Shown: positions 16,299 through 25,882 of the stretch, piece by piece
Numbering within the stretch: position 1 is the first letter of the stretch
Layout: each line of letters starts with the position of its first letter
Assembly (NCBI GenBank): GCA_963798455.1
Contig: CAWCTD010000004.1
Span: forward strand, 620,001-684,000
Reading direction: 5' to 3'
DNA length: 64,000 nucleotides
Source of the DNA: CAWCTD01 sp963798455
Lineage (GTDB): Bacteria > Acidobacteriota > Terriglobia > Bryobacterales > Bryobacteraceae
Translations under genes and position numbers: made by a program
The notes under the pieces: generated by a model
The model's input: only the letters and a program-made list of their open reading frames with translations
Databases searched by the model: none
Told to the model about the DNA's origin: nothing

Positions 16299-17274
16299 GC
16301 CGGATCTCGAAGCCGACAGATGCCCGGAAGGCCTGCGGATCTGAGGTTGTGAGCCAGCCCACGGCAGTGTACTTGCCGGCTGCCAAGGGCTTGGCCTGCT
16401 TGTCCGCCAGGCGCACCACGACGGCGTAATCCCTCTCTCCTGGCCCAAACTGCTCCTCCCCGAACATTTGCGTGAACGCCTTGCCGTCCGACCAACGATA
16501 GACGACGTTCCCGCGCTCGTCCTTGATTTCCAGGTCGTACCTCTGGCCCGTGGGGAAGGTGAGCGCAACGGGCTGGTCCGTCGTGTTGCGCAGGGTAAGC
16601 CTGGCCGTCATTCGGGGCACGCTGACGTTCGGGTCGATCGGCGGCATCAGGTTCGCGGTGTAGACGCTTTTGTCCAACGACAGGGAGAAATGCAGCTCCG
16701 GCTCTGAAATCACCGTCACTCCTCCCGTACGCGCGTAGATAAGATCGTACGTGCGCGGACCGCCGATGGTGGTCTCGGTTCTGCGCATCAAGCCGGTCCA
16801 CTGGTAGAAGACCTCCTCCGCCAAGCCCGCGTCCGCGCAGGCGCCGGTGGGATAAGTGATGCGCAGGCTGTCTGGAAAGGCGCCCGCCGGTCCCTCGTAC
16901 CTATAGTTCCTCGATGCCATCGTCGCCCGCGGCGAGCACGGCATGGCCGAGGTGTCGAAGCTCTCGCCCTCGGCGGCGAAGAACCAATACCAGCGGTTCT
17001 CCTTTCCCGTGGCGGCGTCCAACGCCCAGAGCGTGCCCGATTCATCCTGCCGCAGCCAGGTCTGGCTCCCGCTGAAACCCTCCAGCAACGAGTACCACCT
17101 GCCCCCGATATAGTTCACCCTGGTGATGCCAACCGTGGGCAAGGGCTCCCCGCAGAAGCCGCTGCACCTGTACACCCACTGATTGCCGAGATGAAGAGGA
17201 AAATAGTCGGGGCTTGCCCCGGCAGCGGAGAGAAAAATCAGAGCACTGCCCACGCACGCGCGTAAGCCGATCAT
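16288..17274 (-). CDS. Secreted BsuPI-domain protein (copy 1)
   Basis: A 328-residue exported protein. ATG 17274 is fixed by an AGGAGG site 6-7 bp upstream on the minus strand and a signal peptide (IGLRACVGSALIFLSAAGA). PDYFPLHLGNQWVYRCSG parallels the paralogue downstream, but this copy has extra Cys residues (CSGFCGE). The C-terminal BsuPI domain shows MTARLTLRNTT, YDLEIKDERGNVVYRWSDGK and LAAGKYTAVGWLTT. It heads an operon with the paralogue and the tannase-like esterase, and diverges over 51 bp from the gene at 17326. Function unknown. Confidence 0.75.
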   Translation of the reverse strand: MIGLRACVGSALIFLSAAGASPDYFPLHLGNQWVYRCSGFCGEPLPTVGITRVNYIGGRWYSLLEGFSGSQTWLRQDESGTLWALDAATGKENRWYWFFAAEGESFDTSAMPCSPRATMASRNYRYEGPAGAFPDSLRITYPTGACADAGLAEEVFYQWTGLMRRTETTIGGPRTYDLIYARTGGVTVISEPELHFSLSLDKSVYTANLMPPIDPNVSVPRMTARLTLRNTTDQPVALTFPTGQRYDLEIKDERGNVVYRWSDGKAFTQMFGEEQFGPGERDYAVVVRLADKQAKPLAAGKYTAVGWLTTSDPQAFRASVGFEIRHVY

Positions 17275-17325
17275 TGAGCCGCCTCCTGAGCAAGATTCTA
17301 TACCGGGCGGCGGTAAGATGGGGCT

Positions 17326-18114
17326 ATGGGCGCCGTTAGAATGCTCCTGGCGGTCTTCTGCCTCGCCGTTCTTTCCGCCCTGGCGGCGAACCTCAAGCTC
17401 TACCTCAAGGACGGCAGCTACCACGTGGTCCGGGAGTACCAGGTCGAAAAGGATCGGGTGCGCTTTTACAGCGTGGAGCGAAGCGAGTGGGAGGAGATCC
17501 CCCTGGAGCTTGTCGATCTGGTCAGAACGAAAGCGGAAGTCAGCGAACGGCAAGAGGCGCTGGAGAAGGAAGCCACGATCTTGACCGCCGAGGACGAGGC
17601 CGAGCGCCAGCAGCGGGAGGAGGTAGCGCGTGTCCCCGTTGACTCGGGCGTGTACTGGGTGGATGGCAAGGATTTGAAGTCCCTCAAGCAGGCCGAGCCC
17701 AAGGCCGTCACGGACAGGGGCCGCAGCATCCTGAAGGTTCTTTCGCCCATACCGGTTGTGGCCGGAAAGGCGACTGTCGAAATCGACGGGGAACGCTCCG
17801 CCATCGTTCTTCCCAACGCACAGCCGGAGTTCTACTTCCGGCTGGCGCTTCCGGAGCGCTTCGCTATCTTCAAGCTGAAGTCCAAGAAGGGCGCGCGCGC
17901 GGTTCAGACCTGGCAGATCATGCCGGTGACAAACGAGATCGCAGAGGAGCAGGAAATCATCCCGACCCTCAACCGCCAGCTCGCGAGCGATCTCTACAAG
18001 ATCTGGCCCACCGATCCGCTGAAGCCCGGCGAATACGCCGTGGTCGAGTACTCCGCGGGGCAGCAGAACATCCAGATCTGGGATTTTGCCTGTCGCCCGG
18101 CGGGAAAGCCGTGA
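17326..18114 (+). CDS. Secreted hypothetical protein, 262 aa
   Basis: No specific family is recognised. A signal peptide (RMLLAVFCLAVLSALAA) is followed by a small N-terminal unit, LYLKDGSYHVVREYQVEKDRVRFYS, typical of short repeats in acidobacterial exported proteins. A charged helical stretch (residues about 65-100, ERQEALEKEATILTAEDEAE) and a beta-rich C-terminal half (PEFYFRLALPERFAIFKL, PLKPGEYAVVEYS) complete it. The stop overlaps the GTG of the response regulator gene (GTGA), placing it first in a seven-gene efflux operon, so it may sense or modify the envelope. Confidence 0.65.
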   Translation: MGAVRMLLAVFCLAVLSALAANLKLYLKDGSYHVVREYQVEKDRVRFYSVERSEWEEIPLELVDLVRTKAEVSERQEALEKEATILTAEDEAERQQREEVARVPVDSGVYWVDGKDLKSLKQAEPKAVTDRGRSILKVLSPIPVVAGKATVEIDGERSAIVLPNAQPEFYFRLALPERFAIFKLKSKKGARAVQTWQIMPVTNEIAEEQEIIPTLNRQLASDLYKIWPTDPLKPGEYAVVEYSAGQQNIQIWDFACRPAGKP

Positions 18115-18800
18115 GGCTGCTGCTGGCGGAAGACGAGCCGCGGGTGGCTGGTTTCATTGCCAAGGGACTGCGGGAACAGTCCTACGCCGTGGATGTCGCT
18201 CGCGACGGCGAGGAGGCCCTCTATTGCGCCTCCGTCAACCAATACGACCTGGTGATTCTCGACGTGATGCTGCCGCTCAAGGATGGCCATGCCGTGTGCC
18301 GCCAGTTGCGAGGCGCCGGGTTCCGCGCTCCCATCCTCATGCTCACGGCCCGGGACGCCGTGGATGACCGCGTCGCCGGCCTGGACTGCGGAGCGGACGA
18401 CTACCTGACCAAGCCCTTCGATTTCAAGGAACTCCTGGCCCGGCTGAGGGCGCTGGTGCGGCGCAGCGCGGAGATCCGGCCCGACATCCTGCGCATCGCC
18501 GACCTCACCTTGAACACCGCCAGCCACGCCGTGGTCCGCGCCGGCAAGTCGATCAGCCTGACGGCCAAGGAATACGCGCTGCTTGAATTCCTGGTCCTGA
18601 ACCGGGACCGCGTCGTGGGACGCGATCAAATCGCCGAGCACGTCTGGGACGAGAACTTCGATGCCTTCTCCAACGTCATCGATGTTTATGTCAAGCGGCT
18701 CCGGGCCAAGGTCGACGCCGGCTTCGAGCCGCGCCTCATTCACACGCGCCGCGGTGAGGGCTACATCCTGACCCATCAGCCGGGGACCTCCGGTGATTAA
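18111..18800 (+). CDS. Response regulator, OmpR/PhoB family
   Basis: A 229-residue regulator starting with GTG in a GTGA overlap. The receiver has LLLAEDEPRV, the phospho-acceptor in LVILDVMLPLKDG, LMLTARDAVDD and the Lys in DYLTKPFDF. The winged-helix domain has SLTAKEYALLEFLVLN, VWDENFDAFSNVIDVYVKRLRAKVD and TRRGEGYIL. It overlaps the kinase gene and is followed by TolC, adaptor and pump genes, the usual layout of metal- or drug-responsive systems of the CusRS/CzcRS type. It probably controls its own efflux operon. Inducer unknown. Confidence 0.92.
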   Translation: MRLLLAEDEPRVAGFIAKGLREQSYAVDVARDGEEALYCASVNQYDLVILDVMLPLKDGHAVCRQLRGAGFRAPILMLTARDAVDDRVAGLDCGADDYLTKPFDFKELLARLRALVRRSAEIRPDILRIADLTLNTASHAVVRAGKSISLTAKEYALLEFLVLNRDRVVGRDQIAEHVWDENFDAFSNVIDVYVKRLRAKVDAGFEPRLIHTRRGEGYILTHQPGTSGD

Positions 18801-20220
18801 GAGCTTCCGGCTGCGGCTCACTCTCTGGTACCTCGGCCTCTTCTCGCTCCTTTTTCTGCTGTTCAGCGTCTTCCTGTATGGCCTCTTGGAGACCGCGCTC
18901 CGCAGCCGGCTCGACGAGGGATTGTCCTCCGAAGCAACTACAACCCGTGGCTTGTTCCTGGCGGAACTCGAAGAATTGAGAGGCGATGTTGCGCAAGCTG
19001 CGGCGGAGACCATCTCCGAGATGCATCCCCGAGGCGTCCTGCTCGCGGTCTTCGAGAACCGTCGCCTGTTGGCGGCAAGCGCGCCTGTCCACGGCGGAGA
19101 ACTGGATGCGGTTGCCGGCCGGGCGCTCGCCCGCGCGGAACCCTATCTGGCGGTGAACATGCCAGGCCTCGGCGGCGCGGATTTACGCGCGTCAGCGCAC
19201 AGGTTCGTCTCCGGTGGCCGCACGTATCTCGCTATTGCCGTGGGGTCCCTGGACTCTGTTGCCACCGACCTGGCGGGCTTCCGCCGTGTCCTGTTCACCT
19301 CCTTCCCTTTGCTCCTTGTAGTGGCCGGCCTCGGCGGCTTCCTGCTGGCCACGCGCAGCCTAGCGCCCGTGGGCCGGATGGCTGAGCAGGCCAGCGAAAT
19401 CACGGGCAGCAGCTTGCATCGCCGCCTTGAGGTTGGGCCCGCTGCCGAGGAACTCACCGTGCTGGCCGACTCCTTCAACGAGCTCCTGGGGCGCCTCGAC
19501 CAGTCCTTCGAAAGCATGCGCCGCTTCGTGGCCGATGCCTCGCACGAACTCCGGACGCCGCTCTCGGTCATCCGAGGCGAAGCCGAGGTGGCGCTGGCAA
19601 AAGAGCGCGGCCCGGCCGAGTACAGGGAATCCCTGGCGATCATCCTGGACGAATCCCGCCGCCTCGGCCGGCTGGTGGGCGACCTGCTGAACCTGGCGCG
19701 AGCCGACGCCGGGCACGTCAACCTGCGACTCCAGGAGATCTACCTCGACGACCTGCTCTCGGACTGCTGCCGCTCGGTGAAGCCCCTAGCCGCGTCGCGC
19801 CAGCTAGAGCTTGCCTGCCAGTGCCCGGAGGACGTATCGTTTCGGGGCGATGAGGAGTTGCTGCGCCGCATGGTGCTGAACCTGCTCGACAACGCGATCC
19901 GGTTCACCCCGCCCGGCGGGAAGGTGACGGCATCTCTCGACGCACCGGATTCCCGGCTGCGCATCCACGTGGCCGACACCGGCATCGGCATCTCCGAGGA
20001 CAGCGCGCCCCACGTCTTCGAGCGCTTCTATCGCGCCGACAAGGCCCGCTCCCGGCACGAAGGCGGCTTCGGCCTGGGCCTTTCCATCGTGAAGTGGATC
20101 GCGGAAGCTCATGGAGGGACGGTGAGCCTGGCCAGTCAACCCGAGGCCGGAAGCACGTTCACGGTGCTGCTCCCGCGCCAGTTCATTGCCCGTTCATCTT
20201 TGGAAGCCTACACTGGGTAG
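18793..20220 (+). CDS. Sensor histidine kinase, HAMP-HisKA-HATPase
   Basis: A 475-residue kinase with GTG start, overlapping the regulator by 8 bp. TM helices lie at about 13-35 and 165-190 with a 130-residue periplasmic sensor between them. A HAMP region precedes the phospho-acceptor FVADASHELRTPLSVIRGEAEVAL. The HATPase domain holds the N box LLRRMVLNLLDNAIRFTP, DTGIGISEDSAPHVFERFYRAD and GGFGLGLSIVKWIAEAHGG. Its downstream neighbours are an efflux system, so the signal could be a pump substrate or envelope damage. Confidence 0.93.
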   Translation: MIKSFRLRLTLWYLGLFSLLFLLFSVFLYGLLETALRSRLDEGLSSEATTTRGLFLAELEELRGDVAQAAAETISEMHPRGVLLAVFENRRLLAASAPVHGGELDAVAGRALARAEPYLAVNMPGLGGADLRASAHRFVSGGRTYLAIAVGSLDSVATDLAGFRRVLFTSFPLLLVVAGLGGFLLATRSLAPVGRMAEQASEITGSSLHRRLEVGPAAEELTVLADSFNELLGRLDQSFESMRRFVADASHELRTPLSVIRGEAEVALAKERGPAEYRESLAIILDESRRLGRLVGDLLNLARADAGHVNLRLQEIYLDDLLSDCCRSVKPLAASRQLELACQCPEDVSFRGDEELLRRMVLNLLDNAIRFTPPGGKVTASLDAPDSRLRIHVADTGIGISEDSAPHVFERFYRADKARSRHEGGFGLGLSIVKWIAEAHGGTVSLASQPEAGSTFTVLLPRQFIARSSLEAYTG

Positions 20221-20224
20221 AGTC

Positions 20225-21526
20225 ATGTCTCGTTTCGCCGTGTTGCTTGCGGCCGGCTTGGCTGTGTCTCAAGGTGCGCATTGCCAAGCCCCGTCGGCCG
20301 CTCCTCTCACCGTTTCCTTCGACGACGCCCTGAAGCGCGCTCGCGCAAACACCGCGGCGTTTCTGGCCGCCGAAACTTCGGCCAACCTCGCCTCCGAGGA
20401 CCGGATGCAGGCCAGGGCCGCGCTTCTACCCACGGTCGACTGGGTCAACCAGTTCATTTACACGCAGCCGAATGGCAGGCCGTCCGGCGTTTTCGTCTCG
20501 AATGACGGCCCCCACATCTACAACAACCAGGCGGTTGTTCACGGCGAGCTTTTCTCGCCCGCGAAGAGGGCCGAATACAGGATGTCTTTGGCGGCCGAAG
20601 CCGTGGCGCGCGCCAGAACGGAGGTCGCTGCACGCGGGCTGGCCGTGGCCGTGACCCAGAGCTACTACGCCCTTGTCGCGTTCGAGCGCAGGAGCGCCAA
20701 CGCCCGGCGGAGCCTCCAGGAAGCAGAGCAGTTTCTCGGCATCACCCAGAAACAGGAACAAGGCGGCGAGGTGGCCCGTACCGATGTGGTCAAGGCCCAG
20801 ATCCAGCGCGAGCAGCGCCAGAGGGACGCGCAGGAGGCGGAACTATCCGTCGAAAAGGCCCGCATCGAGCTGGCCGTCTTGATCTTCCGCGATTTCCGCC
20901 AGGATTTCTCGGTCGTGGACGACCTTGAGCCTGCCCCAGCGCTGCCTCCCTTCGAGCAGGCGCAGGCCCTGGCCGCGAAGAACAACCCGGATATTCGCGT
21001 GGCGCAAGAAACCGTCCGGCAGGAGACTTACGGGATCAAAGCCGCCAGGGCGGCGCTGCTTCCGTCCCTCTCATTCGACTATTTCTTTGGAATCAACGCG
21101 ACCGAGTACGCCGTTTACGACCGCGAGCACTTTCGAAATCTTGGGTCCGTGGCCCAGGCCCAGTTGTCCGTCCCGATCTGGACCTGGGGCGCAACCCGCA
21201 GCAAGGTGCGCCAGGCGGAACTGCGTCTGCAACAGGCCCAGGCCGAGTTGAGTTTCACACAGAGAGGACTCCTCGCTAGCCTGCAAGCCTTCCACCGGGA
21301 GGCGGACGTGGCCGTCTCGCAAATGGCTTCCTTGCGGCGGTCTTCGGATCTGGCGGCGGAGAGCGTCAGGCTCACAATGCTTGGCTACCAGGCCGGCGAG
21401 GCTACCGCGCTCGAGGTCGTCGATGCGCAGACCACCCTCACCCAAGCGCGCAACGCCGTGGACGACGGCCTGGTGCGATATCGCCTCGCCCTGGCAAATC
21501 TTCAAACCCTTACGGGGACATTCTAG
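20225..21526 (+). CDS. TolC-family outer membrane efflux protein
   Basis: A 433-residue outer membrane channel component. ATG 20225 begins a signal peptide (SRFAVLLAAGLAVSQGAHC). Two helical repeats follow, each with the long alpha-barrel pattern: the first around VAVTQSYYALVAFERRSANARRSLQEAEQ, the second around SLQAFHREADVAVSQM and TALEVVDAQTTLTQARN. The protein would form the trimeric exit duct for the adaptor and RND pump encoded directly downstream (3-bp gap). Substrate not evident. Confidence 0.9.
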   Translation: MSRFAVLLAAGLAVSQGAHCQAPSAAPLTVSFDDALKRARANTAAFLAAETSANLASEDRMQARAALLPTVDWVNQFIYTQPNGRPSGVFVSNDGPHIYNNQAVVHGELFSPAKRAEYRMSLAAEAVARARTEVAARGLAVAVTQSYYALVAFERRSANARRSLQEAEQFLGITQKQEQGGEVARTDVVKAQIQREQRQRDAQEAELSVEKARIELAVLIFRDFRQDFSVVDDLEPAPALPPFEQAQALAAKNNPDIRVAQETVRQETYGIKAARAALLPSLSFDYFFGINATEYAVYDREHFRNLGSVAQAQLSVPIWTWGATRSKVRQAELRLQQAQAELSFTQRGLLASLQAFHREADVAVSQMASLRRSSDLAAESVRLTMLGYQAGEATALEVVDAQTTLTQARNAVDDGLVRYRLALANLQTLTGTF

Positions 21527-21529
21527 GCC

Positions 21530-22780
21530 ATGCGGACCATCACACCCATACTTATTGCTGTGTGTTTGCTTATCGCCAGCGGCTGTTCAAAGACAGAGGA
21601 AGCAACCGAAACGAAGTCGGTTGCGCCAGTCCAGGTCGCCGCCGTGACCCGGGAAAGCATCCGCCGCGTCGTGGACGCGGACGGCGTGCTCTATCCCGTG
21701 GATCAGGCCGCGGTCACGCCCAAGATCAGCGCGCCGGTCGAGAAGTTCCTGGTGAGCCGCGGCGACCATGTCACTCAGGGTCAGTTGCTGGCCGTGCTGG
21801 AGAACAGAGACTTGGCCGGAGCCGCCGTGGACAGCAAAGGCCAGGTCGATCAGGCCGAGGCCGGCTATCGGGTGACGACCGGGGCATCTGTTCCCGAGGA
21901 ACTGGTCAAGTCGCAGGGCGACGTGCAGGCCGCGCGGCAGGCCATGGAGGCAACCCAGAAGCTGCTGGAGAACCGGCAGAAGCTCCTGGCCGAGGGCGCC
22001 ATCGCCCGCAAGCTCGTGGACGACGCGCAGGTCAGCTACGCCCAGTCCCGCGTTCAGTTTCAGACGGCCCAGGAGCATTTGAAAACGCTGGACAGCGTCG
22101 CCCAAGAAGGCCAGATCAAGAGCGCCGCCGCCCAGGTGGAGTCCGCCAAAGGACGTTACCAATCCTCTGAAGCGCAACTCGCCTATGCCCAGATTCACAG
22201 CCCCATCAGCGGGATCGTCGCGGACCGGCCGCTGTACGCAGGCGAGATGGCTAGCGCCGGTTCCCCGTTGCTCACGGTGGTGGACATCTCCCGCGTGGTG
22301 GCGCGGGCCAATGTGCCCCTGGACCAGTCGGTCTACGCCAAGGTCGGCGACCCGGCCACCATCACCTTGGCCGGCGGCTCCGAAGAAGTTCCGGGCAAGG
22401 TCACTGTAGTCAGCCCGGCAACCGACCCGGGTAGCACTACGGTGCAGGTTTGGGTGCAGGCGGACAATCCGGGGGACCGGCTGAAGCCCGGCGCCGCCGT
22501 GCATGTGGCGATTGTCACCGCCACCCTGCCCGAAGCCGTCGTGGTCCCTGTCGCCGCCCTGCTCCCCGCTCCGGGGGGCGGCGTGGCGGTGCTGGTCGTC
22601 GGCTCCGATTCCGTAGTTCACCTGAAGACGGCAAAGACCGGCGTACGGGACGCCGGCAAGGTGCAGCTTCTGGAAGGCGCGTCGCCCGGCGAGCAGGTGG
22701 TCATCGTGGGCGGCATCGGCATTGAAGACGGCGCCAAAGTGCGGATCGAGAAGCCCGGGGAGAAATCGGAACAAAAATGA
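21530..22780 (+). CDS. RND efflux periplasmic adaptor (HlyD/AcrA family)
   Basis: A 416-residue lipoprotein-type adaptor. The N-terminus (ITPILIAVCLLIASGCSK) has a lipobox-like LIASGC, suggesting lipid anchoring to the inner membrane. Two lipoyl half-motifs flank a helical hairpin (PVEKFLVSRGDHVTQGQLLAVLENRDL and IHSPISGIVADRPLYAGEMASAG), and beta-barrel and membrane-proximal domains follow. The end overlaps the pump start by 4 bp. It links the pump to the TolC-family duct encoded upstream. Confidence 0.92.
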   Translation: MRTITPILIAVCLLIASGCSKTEEATETKSVAPVQVAAVTRESIRRVVDADGVLYPVDQAAVTPKISAPVEKFLVSRGDHVTQGQLLAVLENRDLAGAAVDSKGQVDQAEAGYRVTTGASVPEELVKSQGDVQAARQAMEATQKLLENRQKLLAEGAIARKLVDDAQVSYAQSRVQFQTAQEHLKTLDSVAQEGQIKSAAAQVESAKGRYQSSEAQLAYAQIHSPISGIVADRPLYAGEMASAGSPLLTVVDISRVVARANVPLDQSVYAKVGDPATITLAGGSEEVPGKVTVVSPATDPGSTTVQVWVQADNPGDRLKPGAAVHVAIVTATLPEAVVVPVAALLPAPGGGVAVLVVGSDSVVHLKTAKTGVRDAGKVQLLEGASPGEQVVIVGGIGIEDGAKVRIEKPGEKSEQK

Positions 22781-25700
22781 ACGGGACCGATCCAGTTCTC
22801 CCCGTCAGCGACGAGGCCGGTCGCCAGCATTGGAGTGCGCGGCACTCCAAGCCCATCATCTTCGTCATCCTCACCTGTGTCGCGGTGGGCATCTATCTGG
22901 CGCTCACCATTCCCGTAGCCGTCTTCCCCGAGACCGATTTTCCCCGCATGGTCGTCGGCGTCGACAACGGTGTCGCCCCCATCGATCAGATGCTTGTCAC
23001 CGTGACGCGTCCGCTCGAGGACGGCCTGAACAGCGTGCTGGGTCTGGACAGGATATGGTCGATCACCAGCCGCGGAACCGCCGAAATCGACCTGTTCTTC
23101 GCCTGGAAAGTGAACATGTTCCAGACGCTGGAGCTGGTCAACTCCGCGCTCGCGCAGGTGCGGCCTAACCTGCCTTCCACGGCCACGATCACCGCCAATC
23201 GCCTGACCTTCGCCGCGTTCCCCATCATGGGCTACAGCCTCACCTCGGACACGGTGCCGCAGACCCAGCTCTGGGAGATGGCCACTTACGACATCAAGCC
23301 CCGGCTGAACCGCCTGCCTGGCGTCTCCAGGGTCGTCGTACAGGGCGGCCAGGAGCCGGAATTCGAGGTCAAACCCGACCCGGCAAGCTGATCCGGACGG
23401 CGACGACGGTCCCCGACATCCTGGACGGCCATCGATCGCAGACAAACCTGATCGATTCGCCCGGGCTGATCGAGTACAACCACCAGCTCGTGCTCAGCCT
23501 GGTGAGCGGTCAGGTGCGCACGCCCACCGAGATCTCCAACATCGTCGTCAAGACCACGCCAGGCGGCGCGCCCATCCGCATCGGCGACATCGCATCGGTC
23601 GCGCCCTCGGTCAAGCCCGTGTACACCATCGTCACGGCCAACGAGAAGCCCGCCGTCCTGCTCAACGTCTTCCGCCAGCCGGACGGCAACACCGTGACCG
23701 TGGCCGACGCCGTCCACAAGGAGATCGACCGCATTCGCCAGCACCCTGCCGCCCGGGCGTCCAGTTCCGGCCGTTCTACGACCAGTCGGAGATCGTGAAC
23801 AGCTCGATCGAGAGCGTGCGCGATGCCATTCTGTTGGGCCTGATCCTGGCGTCCCTCATCATGGTGCTGTTCCTGCGCGATTGGGGCACCTCGCTGGTGG
23901 CCGGCCTGGTGATCCCCGCCACCATCGCCGTCACCTTCATCGCCCTGCGCGTGCTGGGCGAGACCTTCAACCTGATGACGCTGGGCGGGCTGGCCGCGGC
24001 CGTGGGCCTGGTGATCGACGACGCCATCGTGGTGGTGGAGAACATCGTCATGCACCGCGATGCCGGCCAGACGCGCGCCGAAGCCATTCGCAGCGCGATC
24101 CGCGAGATCCGCGTTCCGCTGGTCGGCTCCACCATCACTCCCATCGTGGTTTTCGTGCCGCTGATCTCCATCACCGGCGTTACCGGCGTCTTCTTCCGGG
24201 CGCTGGCCGTCACGGTGGGGGCTGCGCTGCTCACCTCACTGGTTCTGGCGCTGACCTGGACCCCCACGCTCAGTCACTTCTTCATCCGGCGGCGGGCCGC
24301 GGAGTCGGGCGAGCGCCACGCGCGTCTTCAGACATGTGATGCGTCTTTACGAGCGGTCTCTGCCGGCGGTGCTCAGGCACCCCGTCTGGCTGGCGGTCGC
24401 GTGTCTGGCGCTGATCGCCGGCTCTTACCTGTGCTACCAAGCCATCGGCTCGGACCTGCTGCCGGGAATGGACGAAGGCGGCTTCATCATCGACTACTGG
24501 TCGCCGGCGGGTTCCTCACTGCAAGATACGAACCGCGCCCTGCTGACGGTGGAGCGCATTCTGCGCGAAACGCCGGAGGTGGAGAGCACCTCGCGCCGCA
24601 CCGGCTTGCAACTCGGCCTGGCGCCGTCACCGAGGCCAACACCGGCGACATCGCCGTCAAGCTGAAGCAGAACCGTAACCGCGGCTCGGACGAGGTCATC
24701 GCCGAAGTGCGTGACAAGATCGCCGAGCAGGCGCCCACGCTCAACGTGGAGTTCGTCCAGCTTCTTCAGGACATGATCGGCGATCTCACCAACGCCCCCG
24801 AGCCGATCGTCATCAAGCTTTTCTCGGAAGACCCGGGCTTACGGCGCCGAGTGGGCCCCGCGTGTCGCCGAGGCCATCAAGAAGATTCCCGGCGTGGTGG
24901 ACGTGCTGGACGGCATCGAGAATACGATCAGCGGTCCGGCCACGACTTTCCAGGTGGACCCCGTCCGTCACCGCGCGCGCCGGCTTCACCCCGGAGGAAA
25001 TCGAACTGGACAGCCAGCGCCATGCTGCAGGGCGAGCCGGCTTCCACTCCCGTCGTGGTCAATGACCGGGCCTATACCATCCGCGTGCGCTTCCCGCCCG
25101 AGACGCGCGCTTCTCTGGACGCGATCCGAAGCACTCTGCTGGTCAGCGGCAGCGGCAAGACCGCGACGCTCGGTTCGCTGGCGAAGCATGGCGGAACTGC
25201 CCGGCCAGACCGAGATCCGCCGCGAGAACCTGCAGCGCACGTCGACGTGACCGGCACGCCTCGAGGGGGTCAACCTGGGCGCCGGGATGGTGGCGGTGCA
25301 GAAGGCCGTGGCCGATTTGAACCTGCCGCCCGCGATCCGCGTTGCGTACGGCGGAGGCTACGAGGAGCAGCAGCGCTCGTTCCGGGACCTCGTCCTTCGT
25401 GCTGGTCCTGGCGATCGTGCTGGTCTTCATCGTGCTGCTGTTCGAGTTCGGCAATTTCGCCGCGCCGGTCGCCGTGCTCTCCTCGGCTCTGCTTTCGACG
25501 TGCGGGGTCTTTGTGGCCCTGCTGGTCACGGGCACGACCTTCAACCTGTCCTCGTTCATGGGACTGATCATGGTGATCGGCATCGTCGCCAAGAACGGCA
25601 TCCTGCTGCTCGACGCCGACCAGAAATTCCGCGCCGAGGGCATGCCGGCCGCGGAGAGCATGCATGCGCGCCGGCGAACGCCGCTTGCGCCCCATCATGA

Positions 25701-25882
25701 TGACCGCGCTGGCCACCGTGGCCGGCATGCTTCCGCTGGCGCTCGCCTGGGGCGCCGGCTCACAGATGCTGCAGCCCCTGGCCATCGCGGTGATCGGCGG
25801 CATCCTCGCTTCGATGGTGCTCTCCCTGGTGGTGACACCGGCCGTCCGCTATTACCTTGGGGGCCAGAGGAGTGAACAATGA
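22777..25882 (+). CDS. RND efflux permease, reading frame broken by many indels
   Basis: All parts of a roughly 1030-residue RND pump can be read, but in shifting frames. The N-terminus has HSKPIIFVILTCVAVGIYLAL and PETDFPRMVVGVDNG; the middle has LILASLIMVLFLRDWGTSLVAG and the proton-relay motif GLVIDDAIVVVENI; then LLPGMDEGGFIIDYWSPAGSS; the C-terminus has MGLIMVIGIVAKNGILLLDADQKF and IMMTALATVAGMLPLAL. Breaks lie near 23386, 23755-23765, 24308, 24631, 24842, 24963, 25011, 25185, 25240-25255, 25390 and 25664. Residues on both sides of each break remain family-like, so the changes are probably sequence errors rather than old decay. It overlaps both neighbours by 4 bp. Confidence 0.8.
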
